64,000 nt of DNA from Chryseobacterium hagamense (GTDB taxonomy: Bacteria; Bacteroidota; Bacteroidia; Flavobacteriales; Weeksellaceae), in assembly GCF_007991455.1 (NCBI RefSeq), contig NZ_BJYJ01000001.1, positions 186,001-250,000 of the forward strand, given 5' to 3'. The notes beneath the pieces are model-generated. The model searched no databases, had not been told where the DNA came from, and saw only the letters and a program-made list of their open reading frames with translations. A program made the translations under genes and the position numbers. This document shows positions 9,198 through 18,316 of this stretch, one piece after another; the first letter of the stretch is position 1, and each line of letters starts with the position of its first letter.

Positions 9198-10058
9198 ATG
9201 ATTACGAAATATATCAGCAAAAGTTTACTATTAGCTCCTGCAATGCTTTTCTTTGCAAGCTGTACCCCGGATACCGTCGATGGTGACGGAAACGGTATTG
9301 TGCAGGGACCTTTGGATGCATCTTTCAAGATTACCAAAACCTCAGAAAACCATTATTCAATAAAAAGAAATTTCAATAACTATCTGATGTCAAAATGGAA
9401 TATTGATGATGATGGTTTTAATACTGGCAAAGAAGAGGAAAAAATATTCTTGCCAGATGCAGGCACGTATGTGATCCAACATCAGGCTATAGGCGTCGGA
9501 GGAGCTTTGGGAGGAACGGCTAGCGAAACAGTGGTTGTTCCGACTTCAGATCCGATTGCCGGTAATATGATCCAGGGAGGAAGATTTGATACGCCGGATG
9601 AAGCCGCAAAATGGTCGATCCATAAAATTAGTGCTTCAGGAGCGCAGTGGGTCATAGGAAATGGTACAGGCGTAGCAACAATTGTAGCAAACGGAAGCAA
9701 TCAGCAGGGAATTTATCAGGCTGTAAATGTAGTGGCAGGACAGAAATATTCCATTGACCTGGTAGCAGAATCACAAACTCCATTGATAAATACCTGGTTT
9801 GAAGTATATGTACTAAACTCAGTTCCGGTAGATGGACAGGATATCAACGGTACGGTTTACAGAAACATCAATACCTGGGATGGTTGCGGAACAAGTAAGT
9901 TTAAAGGAAGAGTTTCCTCTATAGGATGTAATGGCTCTAAAAATGGCGGAGTCTATACGGCAACGACTACTGGAACAGTTTATTTGGAAATTAAATGCGG
10001 GGGAGGAACTGTTAACAGCTTAAAAGTTGACAAAGTTGAATTCCGTAGAATGCAATAA
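9198..10058 (+). CDS. Surface lipoprotein of the glucan locus (SusE/F-position, probable glycan binding)
   Basis: A 286-residue lipoprotein with lipobox FFASC (Cys22) and a short Asp/Gly-rich linker after it. A PKD-like beta-sandwich (about 40-115) is followed by a second beta-sandwich (about 125-285) that resembles carbohydrate-binding modules. The second domain begins MIQGGRFDTPDEAAKWSI and ends VDKVEFRRM. The position directly after susD is where Bacteroidota encode SusE/SusF-like surface glycan-binding proteins. The family is not named with certainty. The stop is 6 bp before the next start. Confidence 0.75.
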   Translation: MITKYISKSLLLAPAMLFFASCTPDTVDGDGNGIVQGPLDASFKITKTSENHYSIKRNFNNYLMSKWNIDDDGFNTGKEEEKIFLPDAGTYVIQHQAIGVGGALGGTASETVVVPTSDPIAGNMIQGGRFDTPDEAAKWSIHKISASGAQWVIGNGTGVATIVANGSNQQGIYQAVNVVAGQKYSIDLVAESQTPLINTWFEVYVLNSVPVDGQDINGTVYRNINTWDGCGTSKFKGRVSSIGCNGSKNGGVYTATTTGTVYLEIKCGGGTVNSLKVDKVEFRRMQ

Positions 10059-10064
10059 TTTGAT

Positions 10065-11534
10065 ATGAAATCACAACATTCATATAGTTTCGTACTTAGA
10101 AGTGCTGCACTCTGCGGTGTAGCGCTTCTTTCTTTTTTAAGCTGCAGCAGTACGTCTTCGGATCTGGCCAGTAATGGAGATAATTCCGGCAACGGCAACG
10201 GTGGAAATACCACCGGGGATCCCGTACAGATGTGGCTCACAAAAGGGGACCAGTCGGTGAAACTACAACAACAGGGCACCGCTTACTTTTCAGGAGCTGT
10301 AAGCTCAGGAACAACCATAGAGATCGATCCGGCACAGGTTTTCCAGACCGTCGACGGTTTCGGATATACCCTTACCGGAGGAAGTGTACAGGTAATCAAC
10401 CAGCTGAGTGCAGCCAAGAAGCAGGAATTGCTGAATGACCTGTTCAGCAGCTCGGGAATCGGCATCAGTTACCTGAGGATCAGTATCGGAGCTTCGGATC
10501 TGAACAGCGAAGTCTTTTCGTATGACGATATGCCGGCAGGACAGACCGATCCGACGCTTGCTCAGTTCAGCCTTACCAAAGATCAGGCGGTCATTCAGAT
10601 GCTGAAAGATATCCTGATGATCAATCCGAACATTAAAATCCTGGCGACTCCATGGTCGCCGCCAGTCTGGATGAAAGACAACGGCAATACAATGGGCGGA
10701 AGCTTAAAGCCCGAATATTATGGGACTTATGCACAGTATTTTGTAAAATACATCCAGGCCATGCAGGCCCAGGGGATTAAAATCGATGCCGTTACCCCTC
10801 AGAACGAACCTCTGCACCCGGGCAACAACCCGAGCATGTACATGACGTCAGGCAATCAGACCACGTTTATTAAAGCGAATTTAGGCCCTGCATTCCAGGC
10901 AGCCAACCTTACCACCAAAATTATTGCTTACGATCACAACTGCGACGACCCGGCTTATCCGCTGGCCGTTCTGAATGATCCGGCCGCCAATCCTTATGTG
11001 GACGGATCGGCTTTCCACCTCTATGCAGGAAATATTTCGGCCTTGGGAACGGTCCATGACCTGTTCCCGAATAAGAATGTTTATTTTACAGAACAATGGA
11101 CCAGTTCCACCGGAAGTTTCTCGGGAGATTTGGATTGGCACGTAAAAAACATTATTATTGGGTCCATGAGAAACTGGAGTAGAACAGCTTTGGAATGGAA
11201 TGTTGCTAACGATGCGTCTTTCGGCCCTCACACACCGGGCGGCTGTACACAGTGTAAAGGAGCCATTACCATTACCGGAGGCAGCAGCTACGATAAAAAT
11301 GTAGCCTACTACATCATTGCCCATGCGTCAAAATTTGTTCCGGTAAACTCACAGAGGATTGCTTCCACGCAAGGCGATAACCTTTCGACGGTTGCTTTTA
11401 AAACACCGGCAGGAAAAACGGTATTGATTGTCCAGAACAGCAATTCCGTAGAGAAAGCATTTAATATTAAATATAACCAGAAAACAGCGTCCGTAAACAT
11501 TCCTGGAATTTCAACGGCAACCTATATCTTTTAA
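10065..11534 (+). CDS. GH30 glycoside hydrolase, lipoprotein (beta-glucanase candidate)
   Basis: A 489-residue lipoprotein with signal ending SFLSC (Cys27) and a Ser/Gly/Asn-rich linker. The GH30 (beta/alpha)8 barrel keeps TVDGFGYTLTGGS, ATPWSPPVWMK, the acid/base motif TPQNEP (Glu248) and the nucleophile motif FTEQW (Glu343). A small beta domain follows, ending IPGISTATYIF. The family includes beta-1,6-glucanases and glucosylceramidases; with GH16 and GH3 neighbours beta-1,6-glucanase is the better guess. The lipid anchor and Gly/Asn linker suggest display on the outer membrane, perhaps at the cell surface. The stop is 8 bp before the GH3 start. Confidence 0.92.
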   Translation: MKSQHSYSFVLRSAALCGVALLSFLSCSSTSSDLASNGDNSGNGNGGNTTGDPVQMWLTKGDQSVKLQQQGTAYFSGAVSSGTTIEIDPAQVFQTVDGFGYTLTGGSVQVINQLSAAKKQELLNDLFSSSGIGISYLRISIGASDLNSEVFSYDDMPAGQTDPTLAQFSLTKDQAVIQMLKDILMINPNIKILATPWSPPVWMKDNGNTMGGSLKPEYYGTYAQYFVKYIQAMQAQGIKIDAVTPQNEPLHPGNNPSMYMTSGNQTTFIKANLGPAFQAANLTTKIIAYDHNCDDPAYPLAVLNDPAANPYVDGSAFHLYAGNISALGTVHDLFPNKNVYFTEQWTSSTGSFSGDLDWHVKNIIIGSMRNWSRTALEWNVANDASFGPHTPGGCTQCKGAITITGGSSYDKNVAYYIIAHASKFVPVNSQRIASTQGDNLSTVAFKTPAGKTVLIVQNSNSVEKAFNIKYNQKTASVNIPGISTATYIF

Positions 11535-11542
11535 CAGATCCT

Positions 11543-13765
11543 ATGAAGAGAATTTATTTCGTTTTGGCATTTACAGCATTCGGGTTCAATGCATTCGGAC
11601 AGAAGACCATTGATCAGAAAGTATCTGCTCTATTGTCGAAAATGACGTTGGAGGAAAAAGTCGGGCAGCTTGTTCAGTACAGTGGTTTTGAATATGCAAC
11701 CGGCCCTCAGAATTCCAGTTCTGCAAACGTCTTAAATGAAATAAAGCAGGGCAAAGTAGGTTCCATGCTCAACGTAGCCGGAGCTGTAGAAACCCGGAAA
11801 TTCCAGGAGCTCGCCTTAAGATCAAGGCTGAAAATCCCTTTGCTGTTCGGCCAGGACGTGATCCATGGCTACCGGACAACTTTTCCGGTAAATCTGGGAC
11901 AGGCGGCAAGCTGGGACCTGAAATTAATAGAAAAGTCGGAACGGATAGCTGCTACCGAAGCTTCGGCTTACGGCATCCACTGGACCTTTGCACCGATGGT
12001 CGATATCGCCCGTGATCCGAGATGGGGAAGGGTGATGGAAGGCTCCGGCGAAGATACCTATCTGGGTATGCAGATCGGTCTGGCAAGGATCAGAGGATTT
12101 CAGGGAAAGGGCCTGGGTGCCCTTGATGCTATAATGGCCTGCGCCAAACATTTTGCAGCATACGGAGCAGCAGTCGGCGGCAGAGATTATAATTCCGTAG
12201 ACATGAGCCTGAGACAACTGAATGAAACGTATCTGCCTCCTTTTAAAGCCGCTGCAGAAGCCGGAGTAGCTACTTTTATGAATTCCTTTAACGATATCAA
12301 CGGGATTCCGGCAACAGCCAACCGTTATATCCTGAGGGATTTATTAAAAGGAAAATGGAATTATCAGGGTTTTGTAGTTTCGGACTGGGGAAGCATCGGT
12401 GAAATGGTTCCGCACGGCTATGCAAAAGACAATAAGGAAGCTGCCGAAAAAGCCCTTCTTGCAGGAAGCGATATGGATATGGAAAGCCGGGCTTATATGG
12501 CAGAGCTTCCCAAACTCGTTCAGGAAGGAAAAGTAGATCCGAAGCTGATTGATGAGGCCGCCAGACGGATTTTAATTAAAAAATTCGAAATGGGCCTGTT
12601 TGATGACCCTTACCGGTTCAGCAATGAAAAAAGACAGCAGGAACAGACCGATAATCAGGAGAACCGGAAATTCGGAAGAGTGTTCGGATCTAAAAGTATC
12701 GTTCTTCTTAAAAATGAAAAAAATATCCTACCTCTTTCAAAATCGACGAAGACGGTTGCTTTGATCGGGCCCTTCGGAAAAGAAACGTCTGCCAATCATG
12801 GTTTCTGGTCGGTTGCCTTTAAAGATGACCATCAGAGAATCGTAACACAGTTTGACGGGATTAAAAATCAGCTGGATAAAAATTCTACCTTATTGTATGC
12901 AAAAGGCTGCAATGCAGACGATCAGGATCGCTCCATGTTCGCCGAAGCCGTAGAAACGGCCAGGAAAGCGGATGTGGTGATCATGACCCTGGGAGAAGGC
13001 CATGCCATGAGCGGTGAAGCCAAAAGCCGGAGCAATATCCATTTTTCAGGGGTTCAGGAAGAACTGTTGAAAGAAATTGAAAAAACCGGGAAACCGGTGA
13101 TTCTGATGATCAATGCCGGAAGGCCATTGGTTTTTGACTGGGCAGCAGATCATGTCCCGGCTATCCTCTACACCTGGTGGCTGGGAACGGAAGCAGGAAA
13201 TTCCATTGCCGATGTGCTTTTCGGAACGGTAAATCCGGGTGGAAAACTGCCGATGACTTTTCCGAGAACAGAAGGACAGATCCCGGTATACTACAACCAT
13301 TACAATACGGGAAGGCCGGCGAAAAACAATACCGACAGGAATTATGTGTCAGCCTACATCGATCTTGATAACGATCCTAAATTCCCGTTTGGGTATGGTT
13401 TAAGCTATACTCAGTTTAAATATGCCGATATGAATCTCAGTTCAGCGAACCTTAAAGGAAGTCAGACCCTAAAAATCAGCGTCAGTGTTTCCAATACTGG
13501 AAATTACGATGGGGAAGAGGTCGTACAGCTTTATATCCGGGATATTTTCGGAAAAGTGGTAAGGCCGGTAAAGGAACTGAAAGGTTTTGAAAAGGTGTTT
13601 ATTAAAAAAGGGGAAACCAAAACCGTTACTTTTACTTTAACCCCGGAAAACCTGAAATTCTATGATGATCAGCTGAATTACGATTGGGAAGCAGGCGAAT
13701 TCGACATCATGGTCGGAACCGATTCTCGGAACGTTCAGACAAAAAGAATCAACTGGTTAAAATAA
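11543..13765 (+). CDS. GH3 beta-glucosidase (BglX-like)
   Basis: A 740-residue secreted enzyme with signal peptide MKRIYFVLAFTAFGFNAFGQ. The N-terminal barrel contains RDPRWGRVMEGSGEDTYL and KHFAAYGA. The nucleophile is Asp281 in GFVVSDWGS. The second alpha/beta sandwich (about 380-600) includes TLGEGHAMSGEAKSR, and a C-terminal fibronectin-III-like domain completes the usual BglX architecture at normal length. It is likely periplasmic, cutting oligosaccharides imported by SusC/D to glucose. A hairpin 20 bp after the stop may end or attenuate transcription before the GH16 gene. Confidence 0.95.
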   Translation: MKRIYFVLAFTAFGFNAFGQKTIDQKVSALLSKMTLEEKVGQLVQYSGFEYATGPQNSSSANVLNEIKQGKVGSMLNVAGAVETRKFQELALRSRLKIPLLFGQDVIHGYRTTFPVNLGQAASWDLKLIEKSERIAATEASAYGIHWTFAPMVDIARDPRWGRVMEGSGEDTYLGMQIGLARIRGFQGKGLGALDAIMACAKHFAAYGAAVGGRDYNSVDMSLRQLNETYLPPFKAAAEAGVATFMNSFNDINGIPATANRYILRDLLKGKWNYQGFVVSDWGSIGEMVPHGYAKDNKEAAEKALLAGSDMDMESRAYMAELPKLVQEGKVDPKLIDEAARRILIKKFEMGLFDDPYRFSNEKRQQEQTDNQENRKFGRVFGSKSIVLLKNEKNILPLSKSTKTVALIGPFGKETSANHGFWSVAFKDDHQRIVTQFDGIKNQLDKNSTLLYAKGCNADDQDRSMFAEAVETARKADVVIMTLGEGHAMSGEAKSRSNIHFSGVQEELLKEIEKTGKPVILMINAGRPLVFDWAADHVPAILYTWWLGTEAGNSIADVLFGTVNPGGKLPMTFPRTEGQIPVYYNHYNTGRPAKNNTDRNYVSAYIDLDNDPKFPFGYGLSYTQFKYADMNLSSANLKGSQTLKISVSVSNTGNYDGEEVVQLYIRDIFGKVVRPVKELKGFEKVFIKKGETKTVTFTLTPENLKFYDDQLNYDWEAGEFDIMVGTDSRNVQTKRINWLK

Positions 13766-13784
13766 ATACAGATTTTATTTACTG

Positions 13785-13807
13785 AAAGCGGGATGAAACC
13801 CGCTTTT
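13785..13807 (+). terminator. Intra-locus hairpin between GH3 and GH16
   Basis: AAAGCGGG (13785-13792) pairs with CCCGCTTT (13799-13806) and is followed by only a short T stretch. This weak intrinsic terminator sits within the otherwise co-directional glucan operon. It could lower expression of the two downstream hydrolases relative to susC-GH3. Confidence 0.5.
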
Positions 13808-13859
13808 GGCGGCAAAAGACTTAAGCTTAAATTTTGAATTTTAAATCCGAAATCGATTC

Positions 13860-14663
13860 ATGAAACTCCAACCCTTTATTCATCTGGTAATCGGCGGAAC
13901 GCTCCTGCTGTCCGTGACAGGCTGTGCTTCAAACAGACCGGACCGAAGCAGAAAACTGATCTGGAGCGATGAGTTCAATATTCAAGGATTGCCCGATGCA
14001 ACAAAATGGAACTATGATACCGGCGGCAGCGGATTCGGAAATGAGGAAGCCCAGTTTTATACCCGGGAACGTCCGGAAAATGCACGGGTTGAAAACGGAA
14101 AGCTGATTATCGAAGCACGGAGAGAAAACCGTGAAAATAAAAAATATACTTCGGCAAGACTGTTGACAAAAGGCAAGTTTTCTTTCCGGTACGGAACCGT
14201 TGAAGTAAGGGCCAAATTGCCTGAAGGACGCGGAACCTGGCCTGCGGTTTGGATGATGAGCGAGGGTATGAAAAAATGGCCGGATGACGGTGAACTCGAT
14301 ATAATGGAGCATGTCGGCTATCATCAGGGCTACATTCACGCTTCGGTTCATACGAAAAAGTACAACCACATCATGCAGACCCAAAAAACCGATACCCTGT
14401 TTGTAAAAGACGCAAGCGAAGAATTCCATGTCTACAAAGCAGAATGGTCACCGGAGAAAATTGACGTTTATGTGGATGATAAGAAATTTTTTACCTACGC
14501 AAACAAGGAAAAGTCCTATGATGCCTGGCCCTTCGATAAACCGTATTTTCTGATCTTAAATCTGGCCATCGGTGGATTCTGGGGTGGCAAAGAAGGAATC
14601 GATGACACCATTTTTCCGCAAAAATTTGAAATCGATTATGTAAGGGTCTATCAGCATAAATAA
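13860..14663 (+). CDS. GH16 endo-beta-1,3-glucanase (laminarinase), lipoprotein
   Basis: A 267-residue lipoprotein with lipobox SVTGC (Cys22) and one GH16 jelly-roll. The catalytic motif GELDIMEHVG supplies nucleophile Glu145, Asp147 and acid/base Glu150. WSDEFN near the N-terminus and AIGGFWGG near the C-terminus are typical of laminarinase-type GH16. Family length is normal for a single-domain enzyme. It should cut beta-1,3-glucan chains internally and is probably attached to the outer membrane. It sits 94 bp after GH3, behind a hairpin, and upstream of the second GH30. Confidence 0.93.
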   Translation: MKLQPFIHLVIGGTLLLSVTGCASNRPDRSRKLIWSDEFNIQGLPDATKWNYDTGGSGFGNEEAQFYTRERPENARVENGKLIIEARRENRENKKYTSARLLTKGKFSFRYGTVEVRAKLPEGRGTWPAVWMMSEGMKKWPDDGELDIMEHVGYHQGYIHASVHTKKYNHIMQTQKTDTLFVKDASEEFHVYKAEWSPEKIDVYVDDKKFFTYANKEKSYDAWPFDKPYFLILNLAIGGFWGGKEGIDDTIFPQKFEIDYVRVYQHK

Positions 14664-14728
14664 TTAAATAGTACAGAGAAGTCTTTCTGAAATAAGAAAG
14701 ATGAATGATAAAAATAAGAAATGATATA

Positions 14729-16168
14729 ATGAAGAGATTAGTCGTGAGCTGCCTGATGATTGGAACAGCATTCAACGTCCAGGCACAGGATTACTGGAAA
14801 AAAAATGCCGGTAAGACCGCAAAAGTAATTCTTACCAATTCCGGAACAAAAGAGAAAATGGCAGATAAAGGCATGGTGAAATTTGAAAAGATGGATCAGC
14901 CGAAAGAAACGGATGCCTGTATATTTGTGGACCCGGATTTTAAATACCAGAAACTGATAGGCATCGGCGGGGCCATTACCGACGCTTCCGCAGAAACGTT
15001 TTACAAGTTGCCTAAAGCAAAACAGAAAGAAATTCTTGAAGCTTATTACGGGAAAAATGGTCTGGGATATACCGTCGTCCGTACCAATATGAATTCCTGT
15101 GACTTTTCCAGCGATTCCTATACCTATGTCGACGAAAATGACAAAGCATTGAAATCCTTTAATGTGGCGCATGACGAAAAATATAAGATCCCGATGGTTA
15201 AAGAAGCACAGAAGCTGATCGGAAAGGATTTTACCTTTTATTTTTCACCGTGGAGCCCGCCGGCCTGGATGAAATCCAACAAAAGCATGCTGAAAGGCGG
15301 AAGGCTGGAGAATACGTTTTACCAGACCTGGGCCGATTATTACATCCGGTTCATTAAAGAATATGAAAAAAGAGGCATCAATGTATGGGGACTGACGGTA
15401 CAGAATGAGCCCATGGCCACACAGACGTGGGAATCCTGTATCTACACCGCACAGGAAGAGGGGGAGTTCCTGAAAAACAATCTGGGACCTACCCTTTGGA
15501 AAAACGGCTTCAGAGATAAAAAAGTGATGATCTGGGACCATAACCGTGACCTGATCTACCAGAGAGCCACGACCACCCTAGGCGACCCCGAAACTTCAAA
15601 GTATGCAGCAGGAATCGGCTATCACTGGTATGAAACCTGGAACAACAAAACCCAGCTTTTCGATAACCTTACGGAAACCCAAAGGGCTTTCCCGGATAAA
15701 TTCCTGGCCTTTACCGAAGGCTGTAAGGAGCAGTTCGACCTGTCTAAAATTTACGACGTTAAACTGGGTGAGCTGTACGGAAGGAATATGCTGAACGATT
15801 TCAATAAAGGAACGGCTTTATGGACGGATTGGAACGTTCTTCTTGACGAAACCGGCGGACCGAACCATGTGGGGAATTTCTGTTTTGCCCCGATTATTGC
15901 CGATACGAAAACCGGCGAAGTTCATTATACCTACGAATATTATTATGTCGGCCATGTTTCGAAATTCATCCGGCCCAATGCTGTAAGAATAGGAAGCTCA
16001 TCAAACAGAATAGCGTTGACTTCCTCTACTTTCATGAACCAGAACGGACAGTTGGTTACCGTCATCATGAATGATTCGGATAACGATATCGATACCAACC
16101 TGTGGATCGAAGGGATGGCAGCAAAATTAAACGCACCGGCCCACTCGATACAGACGGTGATTTTATAA
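14729..16168 (+). CDS. Second GH30 glycoside hydrolase, secreted
   Basis: A 479-residue enzyme counted from the ATG at 14729, which begins a clean signal peptide (MKRLVVSCLMIGTAFNVQAQ). An in-frame ATG at 14705 would add eight polar residues and is less likely. The GH30 barrel shows GIGGAITDASAETF, YFSPWSPPAWMKSN, acid/base Glu227 in VQNEP and nucleophile Glu330 in FTEGC. There is no lipobox, unlike the first GH30, so it is probably periplasmic. The two GH30 enzymes are clearly different in sequence and may act on different chain lengths or linkages of the same glucan. A terminator follows at 16201-16229. Confidence 0.92.
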   Translation: MKRLVVSCLMIGTAFNVQAQDYWKKNAGKTAKVILTNSGTKEKMADKGMVKFEKMDQPKETDACIFVDPDFKYQKLIGIGGAITDASAETFYKLPKAKQKEILEAYYGKNGLGYTVVRTNMNSCDFSSDSYTYVDENDKALKSFNVAHDEKYKIPMVKEAQKLIGKDFTFYFSPWSPPAWMKSNKSMLKGGRLENTFYQTWADYYIRFIKEYEKRGINVWGLTVQNEPMATQTWESCIYTAQEEGEFLKNNLGPTLWKNGFRDKKVMIWDHNRDLIYQRATTTLGDPETSKYAAGIGYHWYETWNNKTQLFDNLTETQRAFPDKFLAFTEGCKEQFDLSKIYDVKLGELYGRNMLNDFNKGTALWTDWNVLLDETGGPNHVGNFCFAPIIADTKTGEVHYTYEYYYVGHVSKFIRPNAVRIGSSSNRIALTSSTFMNQNGQLVTVIMNDSDNDIDTNLWIEGMAAKLNAPAHSIQTVIL

Positions 16169-16200
16169 AGAGCACTTCATGTTAACATTTATTTTTTAGG

Positions 16201-16229
16201 AATCTGCGGCACCGATAATGTCGCAGATT
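16201..16229. terminator. Terminator at end of glucan locus
   Basis: AATCTGCG (16201-16208) pairs with CGCAGATT (16222-16229), followed by T-rich sequence. It lies between the convergent GH30 and lipoprotein genes. Confidence 0.7.
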
Positions 16230-16239
16230 TCATTTTTAA

Positions 16240-17316
16240 TTATTCTCTATGTAATTCCATCCATTCTTTTATAGTGCCTTCACCGCCAACTCCTTTTATA
16301 TAATATTTTTCCTTTTCTTTTTTTATACTAAATTTAGCGGAATCAGATTTACAATGTTCTTCTGCATCATTATAATAGATCTGAAAAATTTTATTGTGTT
16401 CTTTTAGAACGTATTTCCCATTACAGGTTATGGGTTCATGATAGGTACTGGTCTCTAGTATGACTTCATTCCCGCTTATTTTGAATGAATAACTGATTGA
16501 GGCCATTCCTGTAGTTGTAGGTTCCGTTTCAACACTGATAGAATAATTACCGTCGATACTTGAAAAATGTTTATGGCCGCTAACCTGTAAACTTGCTTTA
16601 TAATATCTGAAAGTTTCTAAATCATCATTGGTTACTTTTATTCCGATATGATCATCACCGAACCAGGCTGTATCTATAACCTTGAAATTACTTGACGAAT
16701 AGCTTCTGTATTCCGTTAATGTTTTTTTATCAGATCCGATTTTTAATATACCGATGAAACTTTTATTTTGATCATAGATATAATTGTAGTGATATACCAG
16801 ATATTTTGTCATAGGAGAAACCACCGGATTTTCTACCTTATCATCTCCAGGTGATATGATGCTGTAAAAAAAAGAATTGGATGTATTAATCAAGTTGAGT
16901 TCACTAAATCCCAAATTATCACTTAAACTATTTTCGGAAAAGGCGTACATGTTTAAGGTAGGATAAAATCCCAAATAATGATATTGCTTTTCCCCTTCTT
17001 TTACGGTGGGTGTCATTTCTTTTAATTGAAGGGTTTTATTTTTAACATTCAATAAATAATTATGATTTCTTTTTTTTACGGGAAAATCTGTAATAAAATT
17101 AGCTTCAATTTTCAAATTGTTGTATTCATTCTCAGTAATTTCTACAAAATTCAATACGGGAACCGATTCAAAGTTTTCGGATGATCCAACTTCGAGATGT
17201 TTTAAATCATTAATATCAATAAATGCTTTCTGAACCGAAAATTCAGATTTTGTTTCTTTTTTATTACAGTTAATCAAAACAGCCGTTAATAAAATAATCT
17301 GTGCAATATTTTTCAT
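16240..17316 (-). CDS. Hypothetical lipoprotein
   Basis: A 358-residue protein counted from the ATG at 17316; a TTG at 17328 is possible but the ATG starts the signal peptide directly. MKNIAQIILLTAVLINC ends in a lipobox-like Cys17 followed by NKKE, so it is likely anchored in the inner or outer membrane. The rest is Asn/Ser/Lys-rich and predicted mostly beta, with no enzymatic motif that I recognise. It is AT-richer than its neighbours. It lies just downstream of the fabI terminator and convergent with the glucan locus; no functional link is evident. Confidence 0.7.
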   Translation of the reverse strand: MKNIAQIILLTAVLINCNKKETKSEFSVQKAFIDINDLKHLEVGSSENFESVPVLNFVEITENEYNNLKIEANFITDFPVKKRNHNYLLNVKNKTLQLKEMTPTVKEGEKQYHYLGFYPTLNMYAFSENSLSDNLGFSELNLINTSNSFFYSIISPGDDKVENPVVSPMTKYLVYHYNYIYDQNKSFIGILKIGSDKKTLTEYRSYSSSNFKVIDTAWFGDDHIGIKVTNDDLETFRYYKASLQVSGHKHFSSIDGNYSISVETEPTTTGMASISYSFKISGNEVILETSTYHEPITCNGKYVLKEHNKIFQIYYNDAEEHCKSDSAKFSIKKEKEKYYIKGVGGEGTIKEWMELHRE

Positions 17317-17334
17317 TTTATTTGACAATAAAAA

Positions 17335-17360
17335 AAACCAAAGCAGTTATACTTTGGTTT
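17335..17360 (-). terminator. fabI terminator
   Basis: AAACCAAAG (17335-17343) pairs with CTTTGGTTT (17352-17360). On the minus strand it is followed by a run of T residues, directly after the fabI stop. Confidence 0.8.
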
Positions 17361-17385
17361 ATATGGGAAACTAATGATTAATGAA

Positions 17386-18195
17386 TTACTCAGCATCATA
17401 TTTGCGGATCACTTTCTGGGTAACGCCTGAGCTACTGAAACCTCCGTCATGGAAAAGGTTCTGCATGGTTACCTTCCTGGTAAGATCGGAGAAGAGAGAC
17501 ACACAGTAGTCCGCACATTCAAGCGCCGTTGCATTCCCAAGCGGAGACATATCTTCTGCATAACCCAGGAAATTTCCGAAGCCTTTTACGCCGCTTCCTG
17601 CCGTCGTAGGCGTAGGAGACTGCGAAACCGTGTTGACACGCACTTTTCTTTCACCCCAATAGTTCCCGAAAGTCCTTGCAATACTTTCCAGGTATGCTTT
17701 ATTGTCGGACATATCGTTGTAATCAGGGAAGGTTCTCTGCGCAGCAATATAGGTCAGTGCCAGGATGCTTCCCCATTCGTTCATACAGTTTTTCTCATAA
17801 GCTACCCTCATTACTTTATGGAAGGAAACCGCGGAGATATCCCAGCCTTTTTCCAACCAGTCATAGTTCATTTCAGTATAGTGTTTTCCCTTTCTCACAT
17901 TCACGGACATCCCGATGGAGTGCAGGATAAAATCAATTTTTCCAAATTTGGCTATAGCGGCATCAAAAAGCTTTTCAAGATCTTCAAGAGAAGTGGCATC
18001 AGCCCCGATTACTTCAGAACCCGTTTTTTCTGCTAAACCGTTAAGTTCCCCCATTCTCAAAGCGATAGGAGCGTTGGATAAGATAAATTCAGCACCTTCT
18101 TCATGACATCTTTCTGCAACTTTCCATGCGATCGATTGTTCATTAAGGGCTCCAAAAATAATTCCCTTTTTGCCTTTAAGTAAACCGTATGACAT
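17386..18195 (-). CDS. fabI: Enoyl-[acyl-carrier-protein] reductase (NADH), FabI
   Basis: A 269-residue short-chain dehydrogenase that reduces trans-2-enoyl-ACP in the last step of fatty-acid elongation. The FabI-type cofactor loop GALNEQSIAW replaces the classic TGxxxGIG motif. The catalytic pair is Tyr149/Tyr159 with Lys166 in the FabI arrangement (Y-x9-Y-x6-K). The substrate-binding region PTTAGSGVKGF is present. Length matches the family. It is monocistronic, flanked by terminators on both sides. It is the expected target class of triclosan-like inhibitors. Confidence 0.95.
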   Translation of the reverse strand: MSYGLLKGKKGIIFGALNEQSIAWKVAERCHEEGAEFILSNAPIALRMGELNGLAEKTGSEVIGADATSLEDLEKLFDAAIAKFGKIDFILHSIGMSVNVRKGKHYTEMNYDWLEKGWDISAVSFHKVMRVAYEKNCMNEWGSILALTYIAAQRTFPDYNDMSDNKAYLESIARTFGNYWGERKVRVNTVSQSPTPTTAGSGVKGFGNFLGYAEDMSPLGNATALECADYCVSLFSDLTRKVTMQNLFHDGGFSSSGVTQKVIRKYDAE

Positions 18196-18254
18196 AATTT
18201 TTTAATGTTTATTTTGATACAAATGTAGCAATAATTTGTGTTTAGAGCATAATA

Positions 18255-18289
18255 AAAAACGGAGCCTTCGCTAAAAAGGCTCCGTTTTT
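18255..18289 (-). terminator. Terminator of the small helical-protein gene
   Basis: AAAAACGGAGCC (18255-18266) pairs with GGCTCCGTTTTT (18278-18289). The A/T arms make it usable in both directions. It lies after the stop of the minus-strand gene at 18317 and before the fabI start. Confidence 0.85.
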
Positions 18290-18316
18290 CTTGAAAATAT
18301 TTATATGACTGAAATT

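Noticed and set aside
13929-14429. Minus-strand open frame opposite GH16
   Set aside because: It is the antisense of a GH16 gene with its catalytic residues intact; composition is typical of a shadow frame.
17449-18036. Long plus-strand open frame (195 codons) opposite fabI
   Set aside because: It is fully antisense to a conserved gene with intact catalytic motifs; its translation is Arg/His/Cys-rich without recognisable domains.
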